Assembly: GCA_026936335.1 (NCBI GenBank)
Contig: JAPMXV010000001.1
Coordinates: 372,001 to 436,000, forward strand
Length of the DNA: 64,000 nucleotides
From: Mantamonas sphyraenae
Lineage: Eukaryota; CRuMs; Mantamonadidae
Direction: 5' to 3'
Shown here: positions 11,101 to 21,108 of the stretch, one piece after another
Position numbering within the stretch: position 1 is the stretch's first letter
How the letters are laid out: every line of letters starts with the position of its first letter
The notes under the pieces: generated by a model
Told to the model about the DNA's origin: nothing
Seen by the model: only the letters and a program-made list of their open reading frames with translations
Database searches by the model: none
Program-made: the position numbers and the translations under genes

Positions 11101-13102
11101 TACACAAACACCTCGTCCCACTCCTTGGGCATGAACGCACGGGAGATGTCGTACGCATACACCATGTGCACAAACAGCAACCAGACAAGCGTGGTGAATG
11201 GCACTGATGTGTACAGGTACAGCATGACCTTGTCCAAGAAGCCAAGCTCGATCTCCACGTCCAGTACGTCTTCGTCCGCCGATTGATCGACGCCACTTCT
11301 GCCCTCGTCGTCCAATGGATCAATCTCGTCGTCATAGATATCTTCGTAGAGATCCGTGGGCACAGGCACGAGACTGTCCAGGATGTCTGTGACCTGGTGC
11401 AGGTTGCTGCTCACTCGCTGCCGCTGCCGAACGCTCGCAGGCGTCACAAACTTCATCGGGCCCACTGCGTCCACGTCTGAATTCAGAGGCTGCACCTTTC
11501 CGTGTCTCTTGCGAATCTCTGCCATCAAGTTGGCACGCACGCTCTTCTTGCGCGGCGACGGAGCCTCCTGCGACGATGCGCTCGAGCGACGGCGTGGGCT
11601 CAATGTCTGAATGGCCACCAGGCTCGGTCTGTGACGAGTCGACTTGCTACGTTTGCTCAAGAAGCCACCGCTGTCTCCGCCTCGCTCCAAATCCTCGCTG
11701 TCTGTGCGCCGACGGCGCGCACTTGCAAGAGGCGAGTCCAGCGAGTTGCGAGCTTTCCTGTCTGGCATCGAATGCCGCAACACGCCAGCACCTGCATCTT
11801 GGGATTCCTGTGGTTTTACACTGTGTGTGGTTGGGTCGTTTGGGTGTCCCAGGATCCCGCCCTCGGCTGTGTGAGTGTTTTCGTCGCGTGTGTCCCACAC
11901 CTTCCGTCTCAAAAGCCGCGCACGCTGCGTCTCATCTCACCGCACACTTACGCGCTGAACAACTCGTCGTCTTCGTCTTTGTCGTCGTCGATAAGCTGAA
12001 ACTTGTCGTCAAAGCGCAGGCTGTACGTGCGCTCGGACTTTTGGTGACGCGGCTGCCTCCGCGGCTTGGGCTGCGTCGTGGCCGGGGCCGCGCCGGGCTG
12101 TCTGCTTGTTGTGGTGCGCCTTCCTGCAGGCGGGCTGTCCATGACACTGTTTGTGAACGTGTGCGTGGTGTCGGAGAGCACGTCGTCGTCACTACCCTGT
12201 TGAGCCTCGCCGCCTGCAAGGTTTGCACCGCCTTCCAAGCCCAGCTCGTCCTCTTCGATCGATGCCAGTGCTGCAGCCGCTGTGCGTGGCGATTGCAAGT
12301 TGGACGCTGTAGATGAGCGTCGCCTTGGCGTAGTTTCGCCTTCCAGCAACTCGTTCCTGTGTGTTTCGGCGCTGTTTGTGTGAGTTTTGTGCGTTTTCGA
12401 CGCCGTCCGGAGTCTCCCTGTTTGCACAGGACGCCTGTGCGCGTGAACAAGCCCCAATCCTGATATGAACTGCCTCACCACACGCACAACCACATCTCAT
12501 CGCATCTTCAAGGACGCTGTCTTTGCCGCCTGCACTTACAGTCCTCCGTGTGCGGAAAGAGAGCGCCGAACGTTGCTGCCGTTTCCATCATCGCTCTCGT
12601 CCCTGCCTCTGCTTTTGCCAAAGGAGAATCGAGGGTTGCGCTCAAACTGGGAGCCATGCGACACAGAAGACTCTTGGGAGGCGACCGAATCGTGCGACTG
12701 CCGTCGTGAGTCTGTGGAGTTACCGCCTTCCTTGTTTTGCATGGTGGTTGCCATCAGCGACGAGAGCAGCGATGAGGAGTTCATGCGACTTCGTCTGCGT
12801 GACGAATTTGATGCGACACCTGTGCTGGTGGTGCTACCCATGCTCCCACCACTACGTGCGCTGTTCTTGCCGTCGCTCCTGTCCACGCTGGCCTCGCTTC
12901 CGTGGCTGCGATCTTCGTCGTGCCCTTCTGCCTCCGATTGGGCTTCCATCCGGTATTTCTTCAACTGTTGATACGGGTCCTCCTCCTTCACTTCATCTTC
13001 GCCTCTGTCTGTCGAGCTCACACGCAGTGAGGGTGCGGACATGGCCTCGGCGGGCGAGCCGACGCGCTGTGGCTCACCCTCCACATCTGAATCGCTCTGC
13101 AT
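8124..13102 (-). CDS. Adenylyl cyclase with ion-channel-like membrane domain
   Basis: Predicted class III cyclase making cAMP at a membrane. Exons 13102-12540, 12434-11952 and 11820-8124 join in phase to encode 1,580 residues. Residues 1 to about 530 are disordered, Ser/Arg-rich. Next come about four transmembrane helices resembling a voltage-sensor cassette, with an S4-like 'ARAGRLALLGEFMGR'. After a loop there is a fifth helix, an extracellular stretch of about 110 residues with N-glycosylation sites (NGT, NTT), and a sixth helix. The single cyclase domain spans about 1,015-1,280. It keeps the first metal Asp in 'FSFCDIRNFT', the second in 'NKNIGDAF', the purine Lys just before it, the purine Asp in 'KIDASYLSPHVNLSARLES', and the Asn/Arg pair in that same motif. 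All catalytic residues are therefore present and a homodimer would have two sites. The C-terminal 'DGPALVLLEYIG' block resembles other protist cyclases. The start at 13102 is likely, but the frame is open upstream. Confidence 0.82.
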
Positions 13103-13238
13103 GCTGCCACTCGCCTTGCAGGGTGCTCGAGGTATGTACAACGGCTGGGTCAACGGTACCAGTGCACTTTCCCGTTGAGGTGGCTTGCTTTGGCACACAG
13201 AGCGCGTGGCCGCCCAAACGCCAGCGGCCGCACCACAC
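13103..13238. promoter_or_regulatory. Divergent promoter region, cyclase / LRRC56
   Basis: 136 bp separate the likely start codons of two divergently transcribed genes. A shared bidirectional promoter is inferred from geometry; I see no clear TATA box. Confidence 0.4.
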
Positions 13239-15488
13239 ATGGAGGACTTTGACCACAACGGCCACCTCATCCTGTACAAAGCGCGTGACGTGGTGGTGCG
13301 CGAAGTGCCGCAACGTCCGCAAGACGGCCATGTTGAGCAGACATCCGTCGACGTGCTGGTGCTCGGACAAGATGCAGACGAACAGTTTGATTTTCAGGAA
13401 CTAGAGGAATATCTGAGCGAACGCGTACTGGTGGGTTGCATACACATGCGGACACACAAATGCACCGGCGCCTGTGTGTGGTGGATCGTGCTCACATTGT
13501 TTTGCTTTCGCACAGCAAGAGCTCACTGGGCAGGTTGATCTGCACAGCGTCCGCTCGTTGCAGATGGAAGTGGACACGACAGAGAATACCCTGGACGTAC
13601 TCGGCGAGCGCTGTCCCAATCTCTTTGAACTCAAGATCAACGATAGTGTGCTGACCTCTATCAGGTACGGCGTGTTTTCACTTGGCCGCGCGCTTTCTTT
13701 TGCCAACCGTTGCAAGCGACGCACGGACCACGCCCCCTGCCCATCTGTGATATCAGATACATACCATACGTCGTCTTCGAGTACCCCATCTCCACACATG
13801 AGCCCACGCCGCCCAGTGGTCCGACATCGCGTCTGTATCCCCGCGTACGTGCCAACTCACGCGCAACAACCTTCTCGCTCACAGAGATCTGGGCACCGGA
13901 CTCGCCAACCTGCAAGTTTTGTTTGCTTCTCGCTGTCAACTCACAGACCTTGACGGTCTAAGTGCATTTCCGGCGTTGAAGGAGCTCTACGTCTCCTACA
14001 ACGATATCCGCGACCTCAGTTCGCTCGTGTACGCCGACCAACTTGTGGTTCTGGACCTTGAATCGTATGTTGTGCACCTGCCCAGTTCATGCACACGCGC
14101 CCAAAGGCACACGTACCACACCTATTGTCTCTTTGTGCTCCTCGCACATCGTCCACTGACTCTCTTTGCCTCCCCACAGCAACCTGGTGGAGGAGTTTGA
14201 CCACGTGGAGTTCCTGCTCAGTTTGCCTGCGCTCGAGTCTCTCACCCTGGAGGCCAATCCGGTGAACACGGTGGCCAACTATCGCGAGCGAGTGATTTGC
14301 ACCCTTCCGGATCTGCGTATGCTTGACGGCGTGGCCATCACAGGTGACGAACGTGCACGTGCTGCGCTCAAGCTCCAAGCAGGCTCCAACTCCAGCCACC
14401 ATGACACAGACAGGTCTGACAACGCCACAATGGCGTCATACGACACGTTGGACGATGGCCTGCAAGATGACAGGGAGTTTTTGCGCCAAATGATGCAGGA
14501 ACGTGCCCAGCTGGATGCGAGCATCAAGCACGCCAAACAGCTGGATCTGGATCTCAGGCCTGTGGGCGACGACGCAACTTTGACCTCTGGAGTCTGGCGT
14601 CCCACCACCGCGTCCTACCGCGACCGCGTCACATACCAGCAGGGTGCACCTGGACTGGACATCAGCGTGCGGCCTGTTTCGGCTCTCATGCGCGCACGCA
14701 CAGCATCGGCACGTCCCACAACGTCTCTCGGCATTCGTCGTCCTGACACCCAGCGCGGTCGAAGGGCCAGTTCCAATTCGGGCCCGGGAGGCACCCCGCC
14801 GCGCAAAGTCCAAAGCGCCGTCGACGCTGCCAGTGTCCTTACACAGGGTTCTAGCGAGGCCTTTCGCGGTTCCCTTGTCAATAGCAGGCGTCACATTCCT
14901 TTGTACAGCAGCAACAGCAGCAACGAGAGCGGGGAGGATGACGAAACAAGTTCCAGCTCGTCCAACGCAGTCAACACGGGCTCAGGCTTGAACAGGAGCT
15001 TCGATGCATCAACAACACACGCAAGCGATGATCAGGATCCCGTAGAAGAAGACGAGGTGGACGACAAGCGTCTACTGGAGGAACTACGCGCGTGGCAGGC
15101 ATCGTACAACGAAAAGTTGGCAAAGCTCTCGGCGCAGTTTGAGGACCCGCATCGGCGCCGGCAACCACGAGAAGACGAAGACTTTGCCGAGGCTGAGGCA
15201 TTCATTTTTGAAGACGATGATGAGGAGGAAGAAGACCCGGAAGGCGAAGACGAGGAACCGGAAGCAGAAAACGACGAGCAGAACAGAAACAATGCCGGGG
15301 ACGAGAGCGTTGAAGATGCACACATGGGCACCAGCAGCACGGGAGGAGGAACCAGCGCACGGGGCGATGGACGGCAACGGCCCGCGAAACCGACAAAACC
15401 CAAGAAACCACGCGCTCCCAAGGCCATGCGCCCTCCACAGGGACCCAGGCCCACTACCGCACCGGGAAGGAGGAGGTTTGCAGGCTGA
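13239..15488 (+). CDS. LRRC56: Leucine-rich repeat protein LRRC56 (ODA8-like)
   Basis: LRRC56/ODA8 is a cytoplasmic and flagellar factor for assembly and intraflagellar transport of outer dynein arms. Four exons, 13239-13430, 13516-13664, 13885-14064 and 14180-15488, join in phase to encode 609 residues. Residues about 60-260 hold leucine-rich repeats. The segments 'RCPNLFELKINDSVL', 'GLANLQVLFASRCQLTDLDG', 'FPALKELYVSYNDI' and 'DQLVVLDLES' match LRRC56 in order, followed by the capping segment 'LTLEANPVNTVANYRERV'. The rest is disordered and Ser-, Arg-, then Glu/Asp-rich, with a basic Lys/Pro tail. The orthology is convincing in the repeat region; the tail is not conserved. Its presence implies motile flagella. 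It ends 67 bp from the stop of the convergent MFE-2 gene. Confidence 0.86.
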
Positions 15489-15555
15489 AAGACGAATGCA
15501 CAGTGGAAAGAGACGTCGCAATGGCAATGGACTTTTTCAATTCCGCTCACCTTCC

Positions 15556-18500
15556 TCAAAGCTTGGCTTGCTGCAGCAGCTTGAGCTCACGCTCAAAGCG
15601 CTGTGCAACTACAATCATGCCTTTGAACTTGAGACGCTTGGCCATGTAAGCCTTGGTGGAGTTGAGCTTGCCCTGACTCATGAGCACAAAGTCCTCGTCG
15701 CTCACTTCAAGGGTGCAGTCCACCTTGACTGGCTCGCCACGCGTTACACTGCCGCTGCCATTCTTGAGGTCCACAATCCAGGAGCGCTTCTCCTCACCAT
15801 CCACAAGGATGCGCCAATGGATGATGCCACGCACGCGTTGCACAAGGGCAGAGCCCTGGCTGCTGTTCAGCACCGAGCCTAGCTGTGCAAACAGGGCGTC
15901 GCTCTGCAAAGGCTCCTCGCCTTCGTGTTGCTCCATGGACTGGGTGTCCCCGTTGCCCTCACCCTCCATGGGCTCAATGGTGACTACCGCATTGGACAAG
16001 ACTGTCGTGCCGCGCTCCTTGCACGAGCACGTAAACACAATGGTGTCTGGCGCCGTCTGCCACATGGATGTGATGATGGTTTCGCCAGGATACAGGTGCT
16101 TTGCAAAGCGCACCTTGATGGACTTGAAGCGTGCCGGGTCGCCGCCGCAAAAGGTGTCAATGATGTGCCGGCCAGCATATCCAAAGGTGCAGAGTCCATG
16201 AAGGATGGGTTTGTCAAAGCCACCCATTCCTGCCATCTCTGGGTCAATGTGAAGCGGGTTGTAGTCCCGCGAACCCAGACGGTAAAGAATGGCTTGGTTT
16301 GGCGCGGTGGCTTCCTCGACCACTGCGTCAGGCTTGCGCTCTGGAGGGTTGTTCACATTTGTGCTGGGACCACGAGGGCCATCAAAGCCACCAAGTCCAC
16401 GAATGAACAGGGTAAACTGGTTGAACAGCACTTCGTCTCCAGCCTCGTCGCGAGAGATTGCATCCACAAGCACCAGCGCTCCGGAGCCCTTGTCGTATAT
16501 GGCAGAAATGTGTGCGGTGGTCTCAAAGGTGCCCTTGACTGGGATGGGTTTGCGCACTTCCATGTACTGCTCGCCGTGCAGCAGCTGCATAGGGTTGAAC
16601 TCAAACCCGTCCACCTCGAGCTCCGCGAAGCCCATGAGCGTGTCAAACGGAATGACCACGCCAAACGTGGGCAAGGCACGGAAGCCATCGTTATGAAGCT
16701 CATACACCAGACGCAGATCCTTGACGTTCATCGGATCCGACGCAGCGCCTGCTCCCAGCGCGTACAACGCCACGTCCATCTCGTCGTACGAAAACGTCTG
16801 CGCAGGCAGCTTCAGGCCAATCACATGCGAGTACGCGTGCGTTGGCTCTGCCGACGACGATGACGACGACGACGACGAAGCGGAGGACGACGAGGACTCT
16901 GCGTTTTCCGTGAGGCGCTCGATGAGCGGTCCCAGTGAGTCCTGCGGTGTCTCTGGATACGTCGGGTCCACGTCAAAGTCCGTCACCTCCTCCCAGCTCT
17001 CGGCCACCTGTTCAGGCGTCATCGCTCCTTTCAGATCGTAAAACACCCCTTTCGTCCGCTGCCAGCGCAACTTTGACACAAACCCGGCCCCGACCTCAAA
17101 CACCCCACCCGTCTCTTCGCAGTCTTCGTGACACAACCACCCCACAAGCGGTGCCACATACTCGGGCTTCAGTGCTGCAACAATCTCGGGCGGAAGAACG
17201 GTCTCCGTCAGCCGCGAACCTGCAATCGGTGCAATCGTGTTGACGTGGATGTTGCGCGACTCGCCTTCCACAGCCAGCGTGTTGCTGAAGCCCAGCAAGC
17301 CCAGTTTGGCTGCGCTGTAGTTGGCTTGTCCAAAGTTGCCATACAGGCCAGCTGCGCTCGCCGTCATCACAATGCGTCCGTACTGCTGCTCTCGCATCAC
17401 CGCCCACGCTGCCTTGGTCACTGAGTATGCACCACGCACATGCACCTTGTACACAAGGTCCCAGTCCACGTCCCGCATGCGTGCAAAGCTCGCGTCGCGC
17501 AGGATGCCTGCGTTGTTGATGACAATGTCCAGGCGACCCCACGTATCCAGAGCTGTGGCCACCAGTCGCTCACCGTACTCCACCGAGTCGTAGTTGGCCA
17601 CGGCCTCGCCACCCGCTTCACGAATCTCGTTCACCACAAGGTCTGCAGCACGCGTGGAAGCGCCTTCGCCCTTCATCGACCCTCCCAGGTCGTTGACCAC
17701 CACACGGGCACCACGGCTGGCAAACATCAGCGCGTACGCCTTGCCCAAGCCACCGCCTGCACCTGTCACAAGCACAACCTTGCCGTCGAAGCGCACCTTG
17801 TCCGTGGCGCCGCTTCCGCTGAAACCTGAGAGGGCCGACGACGAAGAGTTGGACTCATCGGGTGTGAGGCGCTCGATGAGCGGTCCCAATGAGTCCTGCG
17901 GTGTCTCTGGATACGTTGGGTCCACGTCAAAGTCCGTCACCTCCTCCCAGCTCTCGGCCACCTGTTCAGGCGTCATCGCTCCTTTCAGATCGTAAAACAC
18001 CCCTTTCGTCCGCTGCCAGCGCAACTTTGACACAAACCCGGCCCCGACCTCAAACACCCCACCCGTCTCTTCGCAGTCTTCGTGACACAACCACCCCACA
18101 AGCGGTGCCACATACTCGGGCTTCAGTGCTGCAACAATCTCGGGCGGAAGAACGGTCTCCGTCAGCCGCGAACCTGCAATCGGTGCAATCGTGTTGACGT
18201 GGATGTTGCGCGACTCGCCTTCCACAGCCAGCGTGTTGCTGAAGCCCAGCAAGCCCAGTTTGGCTGCGCTGTAGTTGGCTTGTCCAAAGTTGCCATACAG
18301 GCCAGCTGCGCTTGCCGTCATCACAATGCGTCCGTACTGCTGCTCTCGCATCACCGCCCACGCTGCCTTGGTCACTGAGTATGCGCCGCGCACATGCACC
18401 TTGTACACAAGGTCCCAGTCCACGTCCCGCATGCGTGCAAAGCTCGCGTCGCGCAGGATGCCCGCGTTGTTGATGACAATGTCCAGGCGACCCCACGTGT

Positions 18501-18759
18501 CCAGAGCTGTGGCCACCAGTCGCTCACCGTACTCCACCGAGTCGTAGTTGGCCACGGCCTCGCCACCCGCGTCACGAATCTCGTTCACCACAAGGTCTGC
18601 AGCACGCGTGGAAGCGCCTTCGCCCTTCATCGACCCTCCCAGGTCGTTGACCACCACACGGGCACCACGGCTGGCAAACATCAGCGCGTACGCCTTGCCC
18701 AAGCCACCGCCTGCACCTGTCACAAGCACAACCTTGCCGTCAAAGCGCAATTCGGACAT
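15556..18759 (-). CDS. Peroxisomal multifunctional enzyme 2, duplicated SDR domain
   Basis: This enzyme performs the hydratase and (3R)-hydroxyacyl-CoA dehydrogenase steps of peroxisomal beta-oxidation (HSD17B4/MFE-2/Fox2 family). It is a single exon of 1,067 residues. The order is: dehydrogenase A (about 1-315), dehydrogenase B (about 320-640), a Ser-rich linker, MaoC-type hydratase 2 (about 660-950), SCP2 sterol-carrier domain (about 960-1,067). Each dehydrogenase has the glycine-rich 'VTGAGGGLGKAYALM', 'NNAGILRDASF', and the Ser/Tyr/Lys triad with 'YSAAK'. The hydratase shows 'YRLGSRDYNPLHIDPEMAG'. The protein ends in AKL, a canonical PTS1 signal. The two dehydrogenase domains are almost identical, unlike the divergent pair in fungal Fox2. 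Metazoan MFE-2 has one dehydrogenase. The start at 18759 places the Rossmann fold right after 'MSELRFDGK'. Confidence 0.95.
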   Translation of the reverse strand: MSELRFDGKVVLVTGAGGGLGKAYALMFASRGARVVVNDLGGSMKGEGASTRAADLVVNEIRDAGGEAVANYDSVEYGERLVATALDTWGRLDIVINNAGILRDASFARMRDVDWDLVYKVHVRGAYSVTKAAWAVMREQQYGRIVMTASAAGLYGNFGQANYSAAKLGLLGFSNTLAVEGESRNIHVNTIAPIAGSRLTETVLPPEIVAALKPEYVAPLVGWLCHEDCEETGGVFEVGAGFVSKLRWQRTKGVFYDLKGAMTPEQVAESWEEVTDFDVDPTYPETPQDSLGPLIERLTPDESNSSSSALSGFSGSGATDKVRFDGKVVLVTGAGGGLGKAYALMFASRGARVVVNDLGGSMKGEGASTRAADLVVNEIREAGGEAVANYDSVEYGERLVATALDTWGRLDIVINNAGILRDASFARMRDVDWDLVYKVHVRGAYSVTKAAWAVMREQQYGRIVMTASAAGLYGNFGQANYSAAKLGLLGFSNTLAVEGESRNIHVNTIAPIAGSRLTETVLPPEIVAALKPEYVAPLVGWLCHEDCEETGGVFEVGAGFVSKLRWQRTKGVFYDLKGAMTPEQVAESWEEVTDFDVDPTYPETPQDSLGPLIERLTENAESSSSSASSSSSSSSSAEPTHAYSHVIGLKLPAQTFSYDEMDVALYALGAGAASDPMNVKDLRLVYELHNDGFRALPTFGVVIPFDTLMGFAELEVDGFEFNPMQLLHGEQYMEVRKPIPVKGTFETTAHISAIYDKGSGALVLVDAISRDEAGDEVLFNQFTLFIRGLGGFDGPRGPSTNVNNPPERKPDAVVEEATAPNQAILYRLGSRDYNPLHIDPEMAGMGGFDKPILHGLCTFGYAGRHIIDTFCGGDPARFKSIKVRFAKHLYPGETIITSMWQTAPDTIVFTCSCKERGTTVLSNAVVTIEPMEGEGNGDTQSMEQHEGEEPLQSDALFAQLGSVLNSSQGSALVQRVRGIIHWRILVDGEEKRSWIVDLKNGSGSVTRGEPVKVDCTLEVSDEDFVLMSQGKLNSTKAYMAKRLKFKGMIVVAQRFERELKLLQQAKL
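16905..18750. repeat. Direct intragenic repeat, about 0.95 kb, spacing 954 bp
   Basis: The stretch at about 17859-18750 (first dehydrogenase domain) recurs at about 16905-17796 (second domain) with an offset of 954 bp. Most lines are identical base for base over hundreds of positions. Scattered single differences are visible, for example one that changes Asp to Glu in an 'NEIR(D/E)AGGEA' segment, and others that are silent. Confidence 0.93.
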
Positions 18760-18830
18760 CGCAACACGAGAGGGAACGATCGAAATGTAAAAGAGGTGGC
18801 AGCAATCGCGCATTGCATTGAAGCTCCCAG

Positions 18831-20923
18831 CTATGGTCCTGCGCACAACCCCACCACACTGCAAAAGCCGAATTGGCAGTCGGCACAAGCCTGGTAGGCG
18901 ACGATGGCGGCGACGAGTACGACGGGCACAATTCGAAACAGGGTACCGGAAAGACCCCACGAGCTGAGCTTGTTGGACAGAGCAGTGCAGGTGATTTGAC
19001 ACATTTCGATGTCTTTGCGATCAAAGGTCAGTTCCTCGTCGTCGTCGAGCCCCAGGTGGCGCAGGTGAGCGCGGGTGTCGTCGTCGAGATGGGCTGTGTG
19101 TTCGCTTGCCTCGTATGCGTCTGCCAGCACGGCGGTGTTGACCTTTTCGAAAAAGGCGAGCGTGTCACACAGGGCGCTCGACGCGCCCGAAAGCATGCTC
19201 TGGTGCTTGGGATAGTTGAGGAGAAGATAGAGCATGAGGTTGTTGCTCTGGGCGACAAAGTGCGGGTAGAGGTGGCGCCACAGAGTCATGCAGCTATCTG
19301 TATCCATGGCAATACACCGTGTGAGGGTGGACAACACATGGTCTCGCAGAGGCTTGGCTGCAGAGGCGGCGTGGCTGAGAAGCATGCCAAAGAAGCGCCG
19401 AGGCTCGTTGCTGTGGCCCTCGGCAGGACGGGTACTGAAAAAGATGCTGAGTGCTTCGACGGTGTCAAACACCGAGTGCAGCTTGGTGCGCAGAGCTTGT
19501 GTGTCGCGTGCGGAGGAGCACTTGAGCAGGAGCAGTTTCTCGTACGAGCGCACGCTGATGTACGTACGGACGCTGGGGGAGCCGAGGAGGCGTGTGCGCC
19601 AACCCTTGTTGCTGAACAGGTGTTCAATGAACCCGAGGCACTGTTCGCGTGCAGCCAGGGGCACATTGTCGTCCAGGAGCTGCGGGAGCAGGAGGCGGGC
19701 CCAGGCTTCGAAGGAGGCACTCGGCATGGAGCCATTGGCCTGTGCAAAGGCCCATGTGAACACGGGCGTGAGTGCGCCTGGGGCACCCAACTTTTGGGAG
19801 AACAGGTTGGTGCCGGAGAAGAACTTGTGGCGAATCTGCTCAAGGGATTCAGAGAGGATGGAACCGTCGCGACGCAGAGTGACCTGCAGAAGGAGGCGCA
19901 GACCAAGACCTGCATTGGGGGTGGCCGACGGTTGATCTGTGGACGCGCGACGAGGGTATCGGGGGAGGAGAAGGTTGTGGCCGGGAGCCGTGTGAGTGAA
20001 CAAAAGCTGTGGGCTGGCTTTCCCCTCTCCGCCTGCAAAAACGCACTGTCCATGATTTCAATGATGTTGAAAATGAGAAAGATCACAAAGTTGACCTGCT
20101 CGTGCTTGGGAATGGTGTCGAGGAAGTTGACGAGGGCGCGCTTGAGCGGCTTGGATATGAAACAGAGCGGCGATTCTGTGCGGGGTTCCAATCGACGTCA
20201 GCGCTGCGTGGACTTTGTGTTGCGTGCCGGAAAAGCGTCCGCCACACACACAGGGACGGCCAACGGGTACAGGGAGAACGGAAGAGGGGCAGAGGGCAGA
20301 GAGAGGGCAGAGGGACACAACGTGCGAGATGGAGGTGGCCTGAATGATGACTTACCGAGGCCGTTGATGCCGCTTGAAGTTCGGACTTGGCTGAGCGGAT
20401 CTTCAAAGTACTCGGTAACTTTCTTGAGTTGGATGGAATACTTGCCCGAGTAGCTGGAGGCCAGTGAGGCAATGTGGTCGTTGAGTTCCGTCTCGTCGAG
20501 GTCCTGGACGACTTCGTCGATGGGGCGCAGAGTGACGGAGCTGCTACTGCTGCTGCTGCCCGCCGTGTTCTTCTTCTTGCTGCGGCGCTTGCGCTTGCCC
20601 TGGCCAGGCGAAACTTGCATACGCTTCCAGGCCTCCTCACGTTCCTCGGCTTGCTCCGACTCGCGTCGTTCGGCTCGAAGTTGCTTGCCCGACGGCAGCG
20701 AGCGTGGATCGTCCATTGCGGCTGCGATCTGCTCGTCGCGAACAGCCGTCAACGCGGCCGCGTCCTCGTGTGCATACTGATCAAAGTCGTCAAACTCTGC
20801 GTCAAAGCCGTAGAGGTCGCGTGACGTCTCTGACGACGAGCTGTTCTTCTTCTTCTTCTTCTTCTTGCTGTTCGTCGACGGTTTGCCATTGCGCACCGTG
20901 GTCCACTTTTCCTCGTCCGCCAT
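18831..20923 (-). CDS. TMEM214: Transmembrane protein 214
   Basis: TMEM214 is an ER membrane protein reported in animals to anchor procaspase-4 under ER stress; its role in protists is unknown. Exons 20923-20356, 20175-20047 and 19909-18831 join in phase to encode 591 residues. The N-terminus 'MADEEKWTTVRNGKPS' matches the TMEM214 'W..V..GR' start and is followed by Lys- and Ser-rich low complexity. The helical core matches in order: 'GAPGALTPVFTWAFAQANGS', 'PQLLDDN', 'DTDSCMTLWRHLYPHFVAQS', and the terminal 'DIEMCQITCTALSNKL' before one hydrophobic helix. Animal proteins carry extra C-terminal sequence that is absent here. The exon 2/3 acceptor is the less certain junction: AG at 19910 was chosen over an in-phase alternative about 25 bp upstream. 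It lies 71 bp upstream of the MFE-2 start, on the same strand. Confidence 0.8.
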
Positions 20924-21108
20924 GCTGTCTGGGAGCTGGTCACGATGGCGCATGATCCATGATCCGTGAAGAATTGGAGGGGGTGTGAGAGCGAGCGAGA
21001 GAGATGTTGGATCCTCCACGTGCTGCCTGCATCATGCATCATGCGAGAGCTGAGCGCCGGGGTCATGCGCTGGCAGAGACAAGACGACCTTCAATTTCCT
21101 CTCTGCCA
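20924..21108. promoter_or_regulatory. Divergent promoter region, TMEM214 / DENN gene
   Basis: 185 bp lie between the two chosen start codons. An in-frame upstream Met at 21034 could extend the DENN protein into this gap. A shared promoter is inferred from geometry only. Confidence 0.35.

Noticed and set aside
15556-19002. MFE-2 starting at 19002, upstream of 18759
   Set aside because: The added sequence is antisense to nothing conserved, overlaps the end of TMEM214 and has no family similarity. The Rossmann fold begins immediately after the Met at 18759.
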